Below, one piece after another: positions 1 to 12,560 of a DNA stretch of 64,000 nt. The stretch is from Papilionanthe hookeriana x Papilionanthe teres. Lineage: Eukaryota > Streptophyta > Magnoliopsida > Asparagales > Orchidaceae. The notes under the pieces were generated by a model that saw only the letters and a program-made list of their open reading frames with translations, was not told the DNA's origin and did not search any database. Within the stretch, counting starts at the first letter, position 1. Every line of letters begins with the position of its first letter. The stretch covers positions 59,126,621-59,190,620 of the forward strand of contig CM040421.1 in assembly GCA_022702705.1 (NCBI GenBank). Reading direction: 5' to 3'. The position numbers and the translations under genes are program-made.

Positions 1-345
1 AAGGAACTCCAGCCATTGAATGCCTAATACCGCATCTTGTTCTCGCATTTGAATGAGGTGGGAATCAATATAGAACAGGTGATTTTGTATGCATATTGAA
101 ACTTGTGTGTATAAGCCTAAATATTCCAATGTTTCATTCTTATTTACCATCACTTAGCAAAAAACATTGTTCGAACCATTGGTATAACCAATTGTTGGAC
201 CAATAGTATGGATGATATATTGTGTCGATCCACTATCAATCCAAATTTTACTTGGTGAACCCTTGATAATCCCTTGCGATAGTAATGCTCTTGGCATGTG
301 ATGGCCTGCCAATGCATTAAAACTTATTTCCTGGAATCTCAGTCA
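1..345 (-). pseudogene. retropepsin (aspartic protease) domain of a Ty3/gypsy element
   Basis: The minus-strand translation contains the aspartic-protease active site D-S-G-S in the context IWIDSGST (codons around 222-250). Upstream of it is a stretch ending in MPRALLSQGIIKGSP. Downstream it reads toward AVLGIQWLEFL, the usual C-terminal part of retrotransposon proteases (family pattern VLGxxWL). A stop falls within the domain, so it cannot be translated intact. The end lies outside the window. Confidence 0.65.
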
Positions 346-506
346 TCAACACGCCAGCCTCTTTATCTATGAAAGGTTTAGCTTTGCATGGATAGCCCCG
401 ATGAAATTTTTCATCATAATGAAGGTACTTTTTTTCTGTTCATCCAACATCCAACATCCACCATAGTCCCGATGAAATTTTTCATCGCAATGAAAATGAT
501 TTCTTT

Positions 507-819
507 AACATAATTCCGAAATGAATATATCTGTGATAGGGTTGGTGTAGCTCCAATGACGGATGAAATTAGAGAGAGTCGCCTTAGATGGTTTGGTCAC
601 ATTAAACGTCTACCATCTGATGATCTGATTAGGAGAGTAGATGTTTTAGATTCGAATTAAGTTAAGAAAGGCAGAGGTAGACATAGGAAGGCTTGGGCTT
701 ATTGTATGAAAAATGACCTTAATTTATTAGAATTAAATGAAAATATGGCACTAAGGAAAATGATTCATGTAGCGACCCCACTTAGTGGGATTAAGGCTTT
801 GTTGTCTTGTTGTTGTTGT
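507..819 (+). mobile_element. 5'-truncated RTE-clade-like LINE, 3' end with TTG tail
   Basis: This 313-bp piece matches the 3' ends of the longer copies at 42792-44370 and about 49525-51467. It includes the shared blocks around GATAGGGTTG and the terminal CCACTTAGTGG followed by a TTG-rich tail. It is flanked by an 18-bp imperfect direct repeat, AATGAAAATGATTTCTTT at 489-506 and AATGAAAATGTTTTCTTT at 820-837 (17 of 18 identical). Truncation at the 5' end, a microsatellite-like tail and a long target duplication are the classic marks of target-primed reverse transcription. It landed inside the gypsy relic. Confidence 0.85.
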
Positions 820-1081
820 AATGAAAATGTTTTCTTTTTTGTTCATCATTAGTCCACTTGCGCTGCAGTCAAGCACTGTACTTGAGAAATTTTCAATGTG
901 CTGGCTGTTACATTACTGGGAACATTATTTACTGTTGGCAGAGTTGCTTGTGTTCAACTACTGTTGGCTGGGTTATTTGTGGCAGCAGGTCATGGGTTGT
1001 TCATCCGTAACTTTATTTTCTATTCACTCGTCTATTCAAAATGCTTGGAGCAGTGATTAGGGCTGTATTGCCCATAATTTA

Positions 1082-3340
1082 CTCTGAACATCAAAATATG
1101 GTGTTGATTAATCGCACCTTTGAAGAAAGGTTAAAATGAATATTTGTAACCTCGATTAAGAGTCCTTCAAATCTATTGTAAAAATTTTGAATTATCGATG
1201 TTTGATTTAGCTTAGCCAACATTGACGGGCCAAAGTGAACATCAATTTTAAAATAGCTCCAAGAATCAAGTGTCTATGGGCATATCCATTGATTCAAACT
1301 CAAAATACAGTTCAGTTTACGGTAATTCCTTGAAACATTTTACTCAAAATTATAGCCGTTGCAGTTGCCTTGTAACTGGATATAGCTCAACATAATTCAA
1401 AGTCAGAAATCCATGCTTGCTTATTTCTGGCTTGTGCTATTTGATCTGCTCCATGCTATTTGATCTGCTCCTGCACTGGTCAGCTTCATATCATTATCTT
1501 TCATTTTTTTTTTCACAATCACACTGGTATAAAACCTAATGATGGCACCCCCATTTATGTGAAAAAAGTTTAAGGCTGTTGAAAATACTGTAAACCCCTA
1601 TATTGTCTTTGTGCATTACATTTCAGTGATATTTTACTACTTGGATGTTTCAGCATGATAGTTATGCTTCTAGTTATAAAATTGTATGCAATCTTATATG
1701 GCACCATTGTAATTAAAAGTTGATATTCGCTTCAAAATTTATGAAGATTTTGTATCTGAAGATTCAGTAATCCTGTAGTGTGATGCAGCAATGTTATCAC
1801 CATTGCATAGCCAGCCAGTTGATATAATGATAAACATAGATTATTCTTATTTTAGTTTTTCCAGTAACATACTCTTCCCAACTTGATAAGCTGCAAGTAG
1901 CCTACGCAGAAACTTTCTTTTAATAATCACATAAATGTTTATATTGTGTATAATTTCCAGAGTATTTGAAAATCCTATTTCTGAATATCTTGCTGGGAGA
2001 TGGAAATTGTGGAAGCCAATTCAAGAGATCCGAAGTAAAATTTTGAACAAATGTGAATAAAAACAAGAAAGCACATAAAACACAAGTATAATGCGTAAAA
2101 TCCGAGAACGAGAAAAAAATCATGAAGAAAAATGAGGAGAATGGTACAAATTACTTCAAACTCAAGCCTCTCAACACTTCTAACACAAGGATACTGGCAT
2201 TCTACTCGTTGCACAAGAGGATTCAAAATCTCACACAAAAATCGCAAAAGGAAGTGTTTAAAACGGACTCTTGTTTCACAGCGCTGTGATGTAGTGATGT
2301 GGCGCTGCAACAATAGTGCTAGGGAGCTTTAATATGGCTCTCTGGCATCATGCTCTTGGGTTTCAGCACAGATTTTCTACTAAGAGTAGTGCTGCTAAGG
2401 TTGTGTTGCAACACTGATAATGTAGTGTTGGGGTACAACACCGAGGTGTTATGTACAGACACTTTTTTTCTTTTTTTAGGGGGCACTGCCCCACGACAAA
2501 TTCGCTGCCTAGTAGATCGATGAAATTAAAGGCTTGGAGATGACAATTGATCGACACAACCAACTCCACATACTAACATATATTTATCCAACCATCTTTA
2601 ATATAAAAACAAAATCTGAAGGTACTTTATGAAAATCTCACTATTTATACTCATAAGAAATGCAAGATGGGGACATTGTGACGAACAAATTTACAGTACG
2701 AACTTTTCTTTTACTTTAGTGGTTTTTTTATTATTTTATGATTTTATAATTGTTTGTTTTCTAGAAATATCTAATGAAGCTGTGATGATGATCCGTTTTA
2801 GTGAGTGTGCCCTAATGTCTATATTGGTTCGATTTGATTCACTGTTGGCTCTCTTATTTTTGTGCTCTTGGTTCTCTAGTTTTGTTGCAAGTGATGACCA
2901 CAATTTACAATGGAAGTCCACTCTTTTTACCGGGATCAGTCTTGGATTAACAGTTCAGTTATTTCTTTCATTCATTTCTTTTTACTTTATAATTTAAGTC
3001 AGTGGCCAGCCTATGTTATCGAACTTAGTCAAAATTTTTAATAATCTTGATTTTTTTATTGCGGTTTGATATTTGATCGATATGTTATTTTATTGACCTT
3101 GAATTTTTGTGTTAAAATTTTATGTAGGCAACCTTTAAATTATCATTTTTATCAAAAGGGATGCAAACTTTTTAATTTGATGGTTTTTAACTGCTAATTT
3201 TGATTCGGCCTGTATGTTTTTATTTCTAATTGCATCCTATAGTCGTACTAAAAAAATCTTAAAACTCTTAAGCATCCTGCATCAATACATGTAATTAGCA
3301 GATAATTATGTTCTTGCTGCCTTGAGAGCCACTCAACTCA
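1082..3340. other. AT-rich intergenic DNA, nothing recognised
   Basis: No coding region, RNA gene or transposon is recognisable here. The longest open frame (2629-2997, +) would encode a hydrophobic low-complexity peptide with no family resemblance, in AT-rich sequence, so I do not call it a gene. Part of this stretch presumably holds the upstream regulatory region of the RGP-like gene, but no TATA box or element could be assigned with confidence. Confidence 0.5.
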
Positions 3341-3666
3341 GCTAACCATATACTCTTTGCGCGCTGCAGAAAACCTTGAGTGCAGGAAAACTAACCGAGA
3401 AAATCCTCAAGCTATTTATGTCAACTGGTAACGAGGAAATCATTCTTTTTGTGGAGTCGCTCAATATTAAGCAGATATTAATCCCCATCCTTCCTACCAG
3501 TATGTAGTTTTTTTTTCTCCTGATCACCCACATAACACATAAACTAAAAGGCAAAACCTTACTTGTTCTTATCGGCTGTTTGCAGGGTGCTCCGAAAGAT
3601 TCTAGGAGAAACACATAGCCCACTTTTGTCCAAATCAAACCAACTGTTAAGCTTCAAATAACAAAA
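3341..3666 (+). promoter_or_regulatory. probable 5' leader of the RGP-like gene
   Basis: The 300 bases upstream of the RGP start contain a pyrimidine-rich tract ending in TTTGCAG at about 3580-3586, which looks like a 3' splice site. A 5'-UTR intron is therefore possible, with the second leader exon being about 3587-3666. The base just 3 before the ATG is A, a good plant initiation context. Transcript data would be needed to place the transcription start. Confidence 0.3.
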
Positions 3667-4710
3667 ATGTTCTTCGAGATCGAGGACAACGAGGTCGACA
3701 TTGTTATTGCTGCCCTTCGGCCAGATCTCACTGCATTTTTTGAGGGATGGCGAACCATCTTTTCTAGATTTCATCTCATAATCATCAAAGACCCAGACAT
3801 GGAAGCTAAGCTTCAGATCCCTCCTGGCTTTGATTACCATTTGTACACCAAATCTGACATCGAGAGAGTCGTCGGCTCCAGTCCCATCAAATTTTCAGGC
3901 CATTCATGCCGCTATTTTGGTTATCTTGTTTCGACCAAGAAATACATCATATCGATTGATGATGATTGCCTTCCATTGAAAGATGATAGCGGCAATCTGA
4001 CTGATGCGGTAGCGCAGCACCTGACGAACCTCAAGACACCAGCCACACCATCCTTCTTCAACACGCTTTACGATCCGTTCCGACAGGGCGCCGACTTCGT
4101 CCGTGGATACCCATTCAGCATGCGAAACGGCGTCCAGTGCGTGTTATCTTCTGGTCTTTGGCTTAATGTTGCTGACTACGATGCCCCAACTCGAGCTGTA
4201 AAGCCTCATGAGAAGAACACGCGATATGTAGATGCAGTGATTACAGTGCCTTCACGAGCATTGATGCCAGTGAGCGGGATCAACATTGGATTTGATCGAG
4301 GGGTATTAGGGCCTGTGTTGGTGCCGGCATTGCATCCGAAAGGGTTGGGGAAGCAGAGGTGGGAAACAATGGAGGACATATGGTGTGGGATGTGTGCCAA
4401 AGTGGTCTGTGATCATCTGGGACTTGGGGTGAAGACTGGACTCCCTTATGTGTGGAGGAATGGTTCAGGTAATGCTTGGGAATCACTGAAGAAAGAGTGG
4501 GAAGGGGTGAAACTGATGGAGGAGATTGTGCCGTTCTTTCAGTCTGTGAAGCTGCCGAGAACGTTGACAACTGCGGAGGATTGTGTTGTTCAAATAGCTG
4601 GTTTGGTGAGGGAACAACTGGGGCCTGTTGATCCTGTGTTTGGGCTTGCGGCAGATGCCATGGAGGAATGGATTAAGCTTTGGAAGACCTTTGAGTCTGA
4701 GAGAAGATGA
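3667..4710 (+). CDS. RGP5-like: reversibly glycosylated polypeptide / UDP-arabinopyranose mutase-like protein (RGP5-like)
   Basis: This 347-residue protein belongs to the plant RGP family. Family members interconvert UDP-arabinopyranose and UDP-arabinofuranose at the cytosolic face of the Golgi to supply cell-wall arabinan and arabinogalactan synthesis. The usual length is about 345-360 residues, so it appears full length. Visible hallmarks are the DDD motif of the GT75 fold (residues 98-100, in SIDDDCLPLKD), the segment GYPFSMRNGV with the arginine (R153) at the position expected for reversible glycosylation, and an EDIWCG segment near residue 237. In class-1 RGPs the last segment is usually DDxWAG, so this divergence and the N-terminus point to the RGP5 branch. 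RGP5 is reported to lack mutase activity alone and to act in complexes with other RGPs; whether that applies here is inference. No intron interrupts the reading frame. The ATG at 3667 gives the family N-terminus. Confidence 0.9.
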   Translation: MFFEIEDNEVDIVIAALRPDLTAFFEGWRTIFSRFHLIIIKDPDMEAKLQIPPGFDYHLYTKSDIERVVGSSPIKFSGHSCRYFGYLVSTKKYIISIDDDCLPLKDDSGNLTDAVAQHLTNLKTPATPSFFNTLYDPFRQGADFVRGYPFSMRNGVQCVLSSGLWLNVADYDAPTRAVKPHEKNTRYVDAVITVPSRALMPVSGINIGFDRGVLGPVLVPALHPKGLGKQRWETMEDIWCGMCAKVVCDHLGLGVKTGLPYVWRNGSGNAWESLKKEWEGVKLMEEIVPFFQSVKLPRTLTTAEDCVVQIAGLVREQLGPVDPVFGLAADAMEEWIKLWKTFESERR

Positions 4711-4898
4711 AGCGTGCATATGTTCTTCTTCTTCTCGTGTTGGAAGGTGGAAGAGGTTGTCATGGATAGCAGAAATGAAGTTTGATTAATTAGTTGTACT
4801 TGGAATTGATTTTAGGATATTTTCATTGGATTCTGTTATAACTTTATGTTCAAATTTCATTAAATAATAGATAACTTTGGTCCTCCAAAAAAAAAAAA
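4711..4898 (+). terminator. 3' UTR and polyadenylation region of the RGP-like gene, ending in genomic A12
   Basis: After the TGA the sequence becomes T-rich, with a TTGTACTT-type far-upstream region near 4794 and AATAAT at 4863-4868. About 19 bases later a run of 12 A residues is encoded in the genome (4887-4898). A near-canonical poly(A) signal followed at cleavage distance by genomic poly(A) is what a retroposed mRNA copy would leave behind. A simple A-tract by chance is also possible. Confidence 0.5.
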
Positions 4899-5429
4899 GT
4901 AGAATGTGAAGTTTAAAGCTTAAAGTCGCATCCATCAACCATTTTGTTTTTGCTTGATTTATCATATTAGGATCAATTTTAATTTTAATTATTTTATTTT
5001 ATTTTTTCTTTGTTTTTAAAAATATATTTGTTTGAATGTGTTTTGAACATGTTTTTTATTTTTTAGTTTTAAAAATAAATAAACATGTTTTCTAAAATAT
5101 TTTTATTTTAAAAAACAGTCACATCTAATCAAACATACTAAATATATTTTATTTCAAATCAAAATAAACAAAACAGGATGAGAATAAAAAAGATTTTATA
5201 CATACCAAGCACATAAAGCATTCAATATAACATTTTACCAATTCAAATTTAAAATATAATTATTTAACCACATAAAATTTTCTCTCGAAGCATTCAGTAG
5301 ACGGTAATGGAGAGTAGCTGTATTGAAAAATAATAAAAATATTATATTTGAAATTTAAAAAGTTAAAATGCGGTAAAAATGTTATATTTAATGTTTAAAA
5401 CATTAAAATGTTATATTGAACATTGGTAG
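4899..5429. other. AT-rich intergenic DNA
   Basis: Low-complexity A/T-rich sequence with short repeats of ATTTTA and AAATGTTATATT type. No gene or transposon ends are recognisable. Confidence 0.5.

Positions 5430-5465
<36 letters not shown>
5430..5465. repeat. (TG)n microsatellite
   Basis: An uninterrupted TG dinucleotide run of about 17-18 units. Confidence 0.95.
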
Positions 5466-5468
<3 letters not shown>

Positions 5469-5639
5469 TATTTCTTATGTCTTTTTTGTGTTTATATAAA
5501 AAAATTGATGAAATTTTTCAATCATGCTCTCGAGTACTAGAGTAGATCTGAAGTGACTTCAGCACATACTCCGAACAATCAAGCTACATCAGCATCATCT
5601 TGACTGAGTGTTCTAAAAATTATAAATTCAACAATATAA

Positions 5640-6640
<1,001 letters not shown>

Positions 6641-6649
6641 AGATCATAC

Positions 6650-7178
6650 TAATTTAACATAGATTGAGAGCGGTACAAGATAAACATATGAATTTTTATG
6701 ACCCAAAACATAGTGGGTGATTTTGTATTTTTGGAATTCAATCACATGAAATGGGTGAATAGATGTGGTTGAGTGGGTAAGTTGAGTTCGAGATTCATTG
6801 AGCCTTTTGAGGTGATTGATATGGTTGTTAATTCTGCTTATCAATTATTACTACTTGATCATATGTCAGATGTGCCTGATATTTTCATGTATGTATTTTA
6901 AGAAATTGGATTTTTGATGTTGGTATAGTATTCCTGATAATGAGGTTGGGATACAACCTAACTTGACACAGAGAGGAACCAAAGCGAATTTCACCTTTTA
7001 ATATGAGATGGTTAAGAAGCAAGCGGATCCTTATGATTAAAGTTCAGTGGAAACACATATTAGAAAGAGAATTCATGTGGGAGAAAGAGGCTTGCATGAG
7101 GTAGTTTTATCCAAATTTGTTTGATAGTTGGTAGTTTTGAATGTCAATGACGATATTTTTTTGAGGAGATGAGAATAT
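6650..7178 (+). pseudogene. 3' end of a Ty3/gypsy (Del/Tekay-like) pol, integrase C-terminus and tail
   Basis: Despite stops, the plus strand reads the GPY/F-type module of plant chromovirus integrases (GKLSSRFIEPFEVID, about 6770-6820), then a YQLLLLDHMSDVPDIF segment matching the usual HVSMLRKYxPD region, then VQWKHILEREFMWE (family pattern VxWxxxxxEExTWE) and YPNLF. It ends in the typical non-coding tail, a GAGGA purine-rich tract followed by GAGAATATAAC near 7166-7183. That tract fits the polypurine tract and the first bases of a 3' LTR. The element is decayed and its upstream part is not recognisable. Confidence 0.65.
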
Positions 7179-7689
7179 AACTATTGCTATTATAGTATAC
7201 CAGGGCACGTGTTGTGACTTGATTTTGGAATATGGTGTTGACCTCATTTTTGATGAGGTCTTCTCTTCTTCTCTTTAGTACTTAGGATCTAGCCTTAGGC
7301 TTTTTCCTTTGACTATCTTAGAGGATTAGAATTGGGACCCACCACTTAGAAATTCAAACCACTTCTTAACTCCCTGCAAACTCCACAAACTTGATTGTAG
7401 ACCCCTAATCACCTAGAGGGTTGAAATCAAATGAGGAAGTTTAAAGGATGAGTTCCTATAGGACTCTTTGGCCTTAGGACTGCCTTGGGTGGCCTGGTCT
7501 GGTGAGGAGGCTGACTTACACACACACTACACTTATACACTACACTTTCACACACCTCCTAAAAACACACCCATACCTAACTTGACCTCCCGACTTATGA
7601 AGGTGATTCACATGGATGGTCCTTAACCCCTAAGCCGCTTGGTAAGAGGGTTAGGAACAACATAGTGGATGCCTCAAATGAGTCCCTTT

Positions 7690-9000
7690 CATGGCTCATG
7701 TGGGCTTGATATGGCTTCATGGCTCAACCAAAATGATTTCATTCCACTTACATTCACCCAATCTTCAATTTTACAAATTTTCAATTTTTAACCCCCGGAA
7801 CCCTACACTCGCTTACCTTCAAAACCGTGAAACCACCCAAAATTTGCAAAAACACCTAAATTACCCAAAATTCCTCAAAATTAATCCTAAACATTCCCAC
7901 ATTACTCAAATTGATCATCCATAGCCAAAAATACCAAAAATTCCAAAAATACCTCCCAATACCCTCCAAATACCCAAAATGCCCCTCTTAGCCAAAAAAT
8001 CCAAAAATTCAGGAAATTCCCAGAAAATTCTAGAAAATCCCAAATATTCCCAATTTCATTTTGTTCAACTACACCATGGGCCAATTTTGTCAATTTACCC
8101 CACTTTTATCAAAACCCCCAATTTGACCCATTTTAACCCAATGTCAAACCAAACCTACCCAATTGACCCAAATTCTGGTCCAATTCAATTCTAAACTTCA
8201 ATTCAACATCCCCAACACCAATCTAGACCAAATCCAAGCCCAATTTGATTGGCATTGGGATCCAATTTCACTTTTGGCCTTAAAGCCCAATTTGGACCCA
8301 TGACCCAAATTTAGCCCAAACTCACCCAATTCAACTCCAATTAACCCCAAATCTTTTCTAAACCCTCCTTAACATCCCCATAAACAAAACACTAACATGA
8401 TTTGCCCAAGATTTTGACCCAAACCCCACTCAAATTCAACCCAAAATCAAAAAGCCCAATTTTGACCCAAACCCAAACCTAACCCAAATAGGCCCAAACC
8501 TCAAAATCAAAACCCAACCAAAGTCAAAACCTCTTTGAAACATTCCCATAAACATTTCCCAACATTAATTTTACATCAATTTCAACCCTAGCTCAACATT
8601 GGCCCAAGTTAGCCCAATTTGACCTATATTGGCCCATTCACCAAAGGAGCCCGAATTCAACTCAATTCAAACCCAAATCACTCCCAATTTGCTCCAAGTC
8701 ACTCATGACACATCTATGAGCTAAACCCAACAATTATTTGGCCCAACCTCTTTACAAAATTCCCATCCATAAATCCATTTTAAAATTCAAAAGCCCACTT
8801 CCCTAAACCATTTTAAAAGCCCATCTAAAACCATCTCAAAGAGCCCAAAATTTACTCTAAAGCTCACATGACATTTCCATTTGCCATCCACTTAATCAAA
8901 GCCATTCCCTAAGTTCTAATCACATCATCAAATAATTCCAAATCAAGTCTCATGCCAAATCACCCCTAAAATACCAAAATTTTTCTTAAATCCATTTCCA
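7690..9000 (+). repeat. G-poor, C/A-rich low-complexity domain of the giant LTR
   Basis: The plus strand is made of endless variants of CCCAAATTTGACCC and GCCCAA, with very few G residues for more than 1 kb. Open frames here are by-products of this composition and not genes. It may have arisen by slippage of a short ancestral motif. Confidence 0.75.
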
Positions 9001-9239
9001 TGAAATTGACTCAACTTTTCCCAAGCCAAAGACAAGCCATGAAGCCATGCATGAGCCACATGGAAGCCATGAGAGCCTCTTTACATGTCACCATGCCATT
9101 TTGGGCAAAAGGAGGAGACTCTTTCCTTAATTCCTAAAGGTGATTAACCACTCCCATGATTCCCCTTAACCATGCTTATGCCTAATTGTACTTGGATGGT
9201 GACCTTTCCCCACTAATCAAGCTGACCTAAACCACCTTC

Positions 9240-10440
9240 TCTTCAGCCCAAACTAGCCATGGGGAGGTGCACCAAGCCCAAAAGGATGGGTTGACCCATT
9301 TGGAGCCAAAATGGCCTCTTCCCCATTCCATTCCAAGCCATCCCCTTTACACATGGCAAGGCCCAATTGACTACACTAAACCCCGGCCACGACCCACCTG
9401 GACACGAGGGTGACCCATGTCTGCCGGCCGGCCACCACGGTCGCCGGAAAACGCCATGCCGGAGACATGGGGAGGAGCCGAACCTTGGAATTCCACCTTC
9501 GTGGCGCCCCATGCCCGATGGCCACCATAGGCTGTTCTTCCCATGCCCGGAGCGGCGATCCCGACCCTTGGCCATCCCCGCGAGGCTCTCCGGCCACCTC
9601 TATTTAAACCCGACCCCCTCGCGGCCATGAAGGAGAGTTGCACAAACCTTGCCGAAACTCGCGCAAAATTGTTCCAAACCCTACTCCATACTTAGAGCGG
9701 TTGATCCCAGGTGTCGATTTGCCCTAATCCCCGCTGACAGAATCCGATTTCTCGGCGAAATTTCACCAAAAACCGGGACACCTCCTCGCGGTGAGCCGAT
9801 CCCCAAATTGATTGGTCCTACACCTTCACTGGACCGAGGGAAGAAGTTTCCCACTGAAAGCCCCATCTCCGAGGCCACCCGGTTGCTCAGACCTCCAAGC
9901 TTTGTGATCGGGCGTGGTCACTTTCATAGCTAGACAATTCACCGAGCCGAGGGACTTCATCCGGAGCTTACTTGGACCCGATCGAAGGTGACACAACTCT
10001 CGGATCGAAGCTTCACTTCTGCGAGCAAAGGTATGAACTCATTCTTCTTCCCGAGCTTACAAAGATTCTCTATTTCATTTGAATAAATTTCAATGCATGT
10101 TTACAGTATGGATGTGTTCGTCTCTTCGAGACGAATCCATAGAGCATAAGAACATGAAAATCCATTGAGAATCGAGTGAGTTCTTAGGGTTAGAGTGTGG
10201 ACGGTCACGGGATCGCACCGGTCGTAGACGATGACCGAGAACCGTCGGATCGCGCGTGTATCGGATGGACGGCTTGGATTGCGTCGGACCGGCGGATGGT
10301 GCGTGAACCGCGGGGCCGGGCGGCCGAGTCGGATGGCGGCGTCGAATGGGAGCGCGCCGCGTGGTCGTTCGGAGATGCCGAGGATGACGAGGCGCCGACT
10401 CGGATAAGTAGGAAATTAGGGATTTTTCGATTTATTTAAA
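9240..10440 (+). promoter_or_regulatory. CpG-rich promoter-like block of the giant LTR
   Basis: Base composition switches abruptly to GC- and CpG-rich. A TATA-like box lies at 9601-9608 and is followed by a leader-like region and a candidate splice donor AAAGGTATGA at about 10027-10036. Short GC-rich open frames on both strands overlap each other and look like composition artefacts. Taken together this looks like the U3/R start of an LTR transcript reading rightward, which also sets the orientation of the unit. Confidence 0.45.
9601..9608 (+). promoter_or_regulatory. TATA-like box of the giant LTR
   Basis: TATTTAAA stands in a GC-rich surround, directly after a CCACCTC segment. It is the only obvious TATA element in the CpG-rich block. 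A transcription start about 25-35 bases downstream would be expected. Confidence 0.5.
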
Positions 10441-12230
10441 TACCAGAACTTCAAAAATCCATATCTTTGTGTAGAAAAATCACAAAAATAAAATAAAAAT
10501 ACCCTCTTGCTCAGTGAACAGAGGAGAATAATGTGGAAAAGAAATTAATTAATTTTGCCCAGTACTTTATTTTTAATTAATTATTTACTCCCTGCATTGT
10601 TTTAATTCTCCATGCATTCATACAATTCACCATGGCATGAGACCATAGGGCTTTTGAAGCCTCCGAACTTGGGAACATTCCCTAAATTTTCCAAGGACAG
10701 AAGCCATCTCTGTGAAAAGTTATTGATTTTTCAAATGCATGTGGTATGTTTTGAATATTTTAATTCCAAAAATTAGCATGTTGTGAAATAAATTCTAGGA
10801 AAATTTGGTGATATTCCTTATGACCAGAGAACCTTAGGAAAAATAAGGCTTGAGTTAATTCACTCAAAATAACCCTAATTGGCTTAAACACCCAAAATAG
10901 ACCCCTAATTAATTAGAGCTAACTATACATCAAATTGACTTGAAATCAATTCTCCACTGACCTTTAGGATCGAGAGGAACCCACCATAAAAATTTGAAGT
11001 CGATTGGACTTGGTTAGCCTCTACTAAATGGGTTGATTAAGCCATTTAGTCATTTTAAACTTTAAAAATTCATAACTTCCAAAATACCTTTCAAAAATTC
11101 ACCAAATTGGTTTTGGAGCCTCTCGATATCGGGGAATTTAAGAAAATTAAAATTTCAATTTTCTAAAAAAAAGTTAATTTTTCAATATTATTTTAATATT
11201 TTAATAATTAAAAAATAAAAAAATCACAAAAATAATAAAATTCACCAAAATGTCATATTTTGAAATTTAATCACTTAGGAACAAACCCCATATTTTTCTC
11301 AGGTCTATTTAATGAGATATTAAATTTTAAAGCCCTAGGGTAATTTTAAAATTAAAAAAAATGTATTTTCTAGCATTTTCACTAAAATAATTATAATAAA
11401 TCAAAGAAAAATCAGAAAATTGTAAAATTTGGTTTTCTGGAATCCTTGATATCAGAGAGAATTTTAAAAATTATAAAATTCATTTTTCAACTTATATTCT
11501 ATTTTTAAATTAATTAATACTCCAGAACTTAAAATAATTTTAATAAATAAAATATAATTCAAAAAATCACAAGAATTAGTCCAAGTGGTCCTCTGGTCAT
11601 TAGGAATGCCCCATAATTTTCTTAAGGACAGAAACTTTCCCTTGGTCATATTATTGAATTTTCCTTGGAAATCCTTATTTTCCACCAAAAATAAATATAT
11701 AAATAAATTAAATACAGAAAAATCACATTTTCTCCTCTAATGTCTTTATTGACATATGAGTGAAGTCACATAAAAATTTCAAATTCATTTGAGCTCGATT
11801 TAGTGAGTTATGAAATTATTAGGCTTGAAGGGCAAAATGGTAATTAAAATTTTTAACCCTTAATTAAAACTTTAGGCTTAATAAAATTAATAAGTAAAAT
11901 ATTTGATTTTAATCTGATTTGGATGATTGAAATTTAGATAATTAAAGGGTAGAAACCTACTAAACAATTTAAAATAATTGAAATAAACCTTAATTAAATA
12001 ATTGATTAAATTTGGAAGAATAATAAAATTGGAATTATTAAAATATGGGTATTATTAGGAAGAGGTTTATTCTTTAATCTAAGGATCCCTAAATTAATCA
12101 TCTCAATAATATTTAATTCTTAATTAAAAAGGTAATCCAAATTTAAGTCTTAAAGTATTAAAAGATTCAATCATTTAAATTGAATTAAAGGTAAATTATT
12201 AAACTCTTTTTAAAAAAAGTTTCAATTAAA

Positions 12231-12560
12231 ATTAAAATTAAAAATAAAATTAAATTAAAAAATTAAATTAAATTAAATTAAATCAAAAAAAAATATAATA
12301 ATAATAAAACTAAATTGAATTAAATTGAATAAATAAATTAAATTAAATTAAGTAATTAAATTAAATTAAGTTAAGTTAAATAAATAAATTAAATTAAATT
12401 AAATTAAATTAAAAAAATATATTAAATTAAATTAAATTAAATTAAATTAAATTAAATTAAAAAATATATATATATTAAATTAAATTAAATTAAATTAAAA
12501 CAAATTAAATCAAATCAAATAAATTAAATTAAATCAAGTTAAATTAAATTGAATTAAATA
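12231..12560. repeat. (AAATT)n pentanucleotide array with variants
   Basis: The region is dominated by tandem AAATT/TTAAA pentamers, with interspersed AAATC, AAATAA and TATATA variants. The cleanest block is 12421-12465. It lies within the giant LTR. Confidence 0.9.

Larger units (their letters stand above)
1..1081 (-). mobile_element. degenerate Ty3/gypsy gag-protease fragment, split by an RTE LINE
   Basis: Read on the minus strand, this stretch carries the junction of a Ty3/gypsy gag and pol. A zinc-knuckle-like segment (residues DEKFHRGYPC) lies at about 380-435 and is followed by a retropepsin-like domain that runs off the window start. A second copy of the knuckle segment (CDEKFHR) lies at about 459-490, so the motif is duplicated. 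The part beyond 820 would be upstream gag, but stops are frequent and it is hard to recognise. The element is interrupted by the LINE fragment at 507-819. It is a dead relic. The gypsy assignment rests on the order knuckle then protease and on the active-site motif; no LTR is visible. Confidence 0.65.

Noticed and set aside
2629..2997. Open frame of 122 codons with hydrophobic stretches
   Set aside because: AT-rich, low complexity, no family resemblance, opposite-strand frame also open; looks like chance.
9243..9643. Several overlapping GC-rich open frames on both strands
   Set aside because: They lie in the CpG-rich block of the giant LTR and overlap in several phases, the signature of composition and not of a gene.
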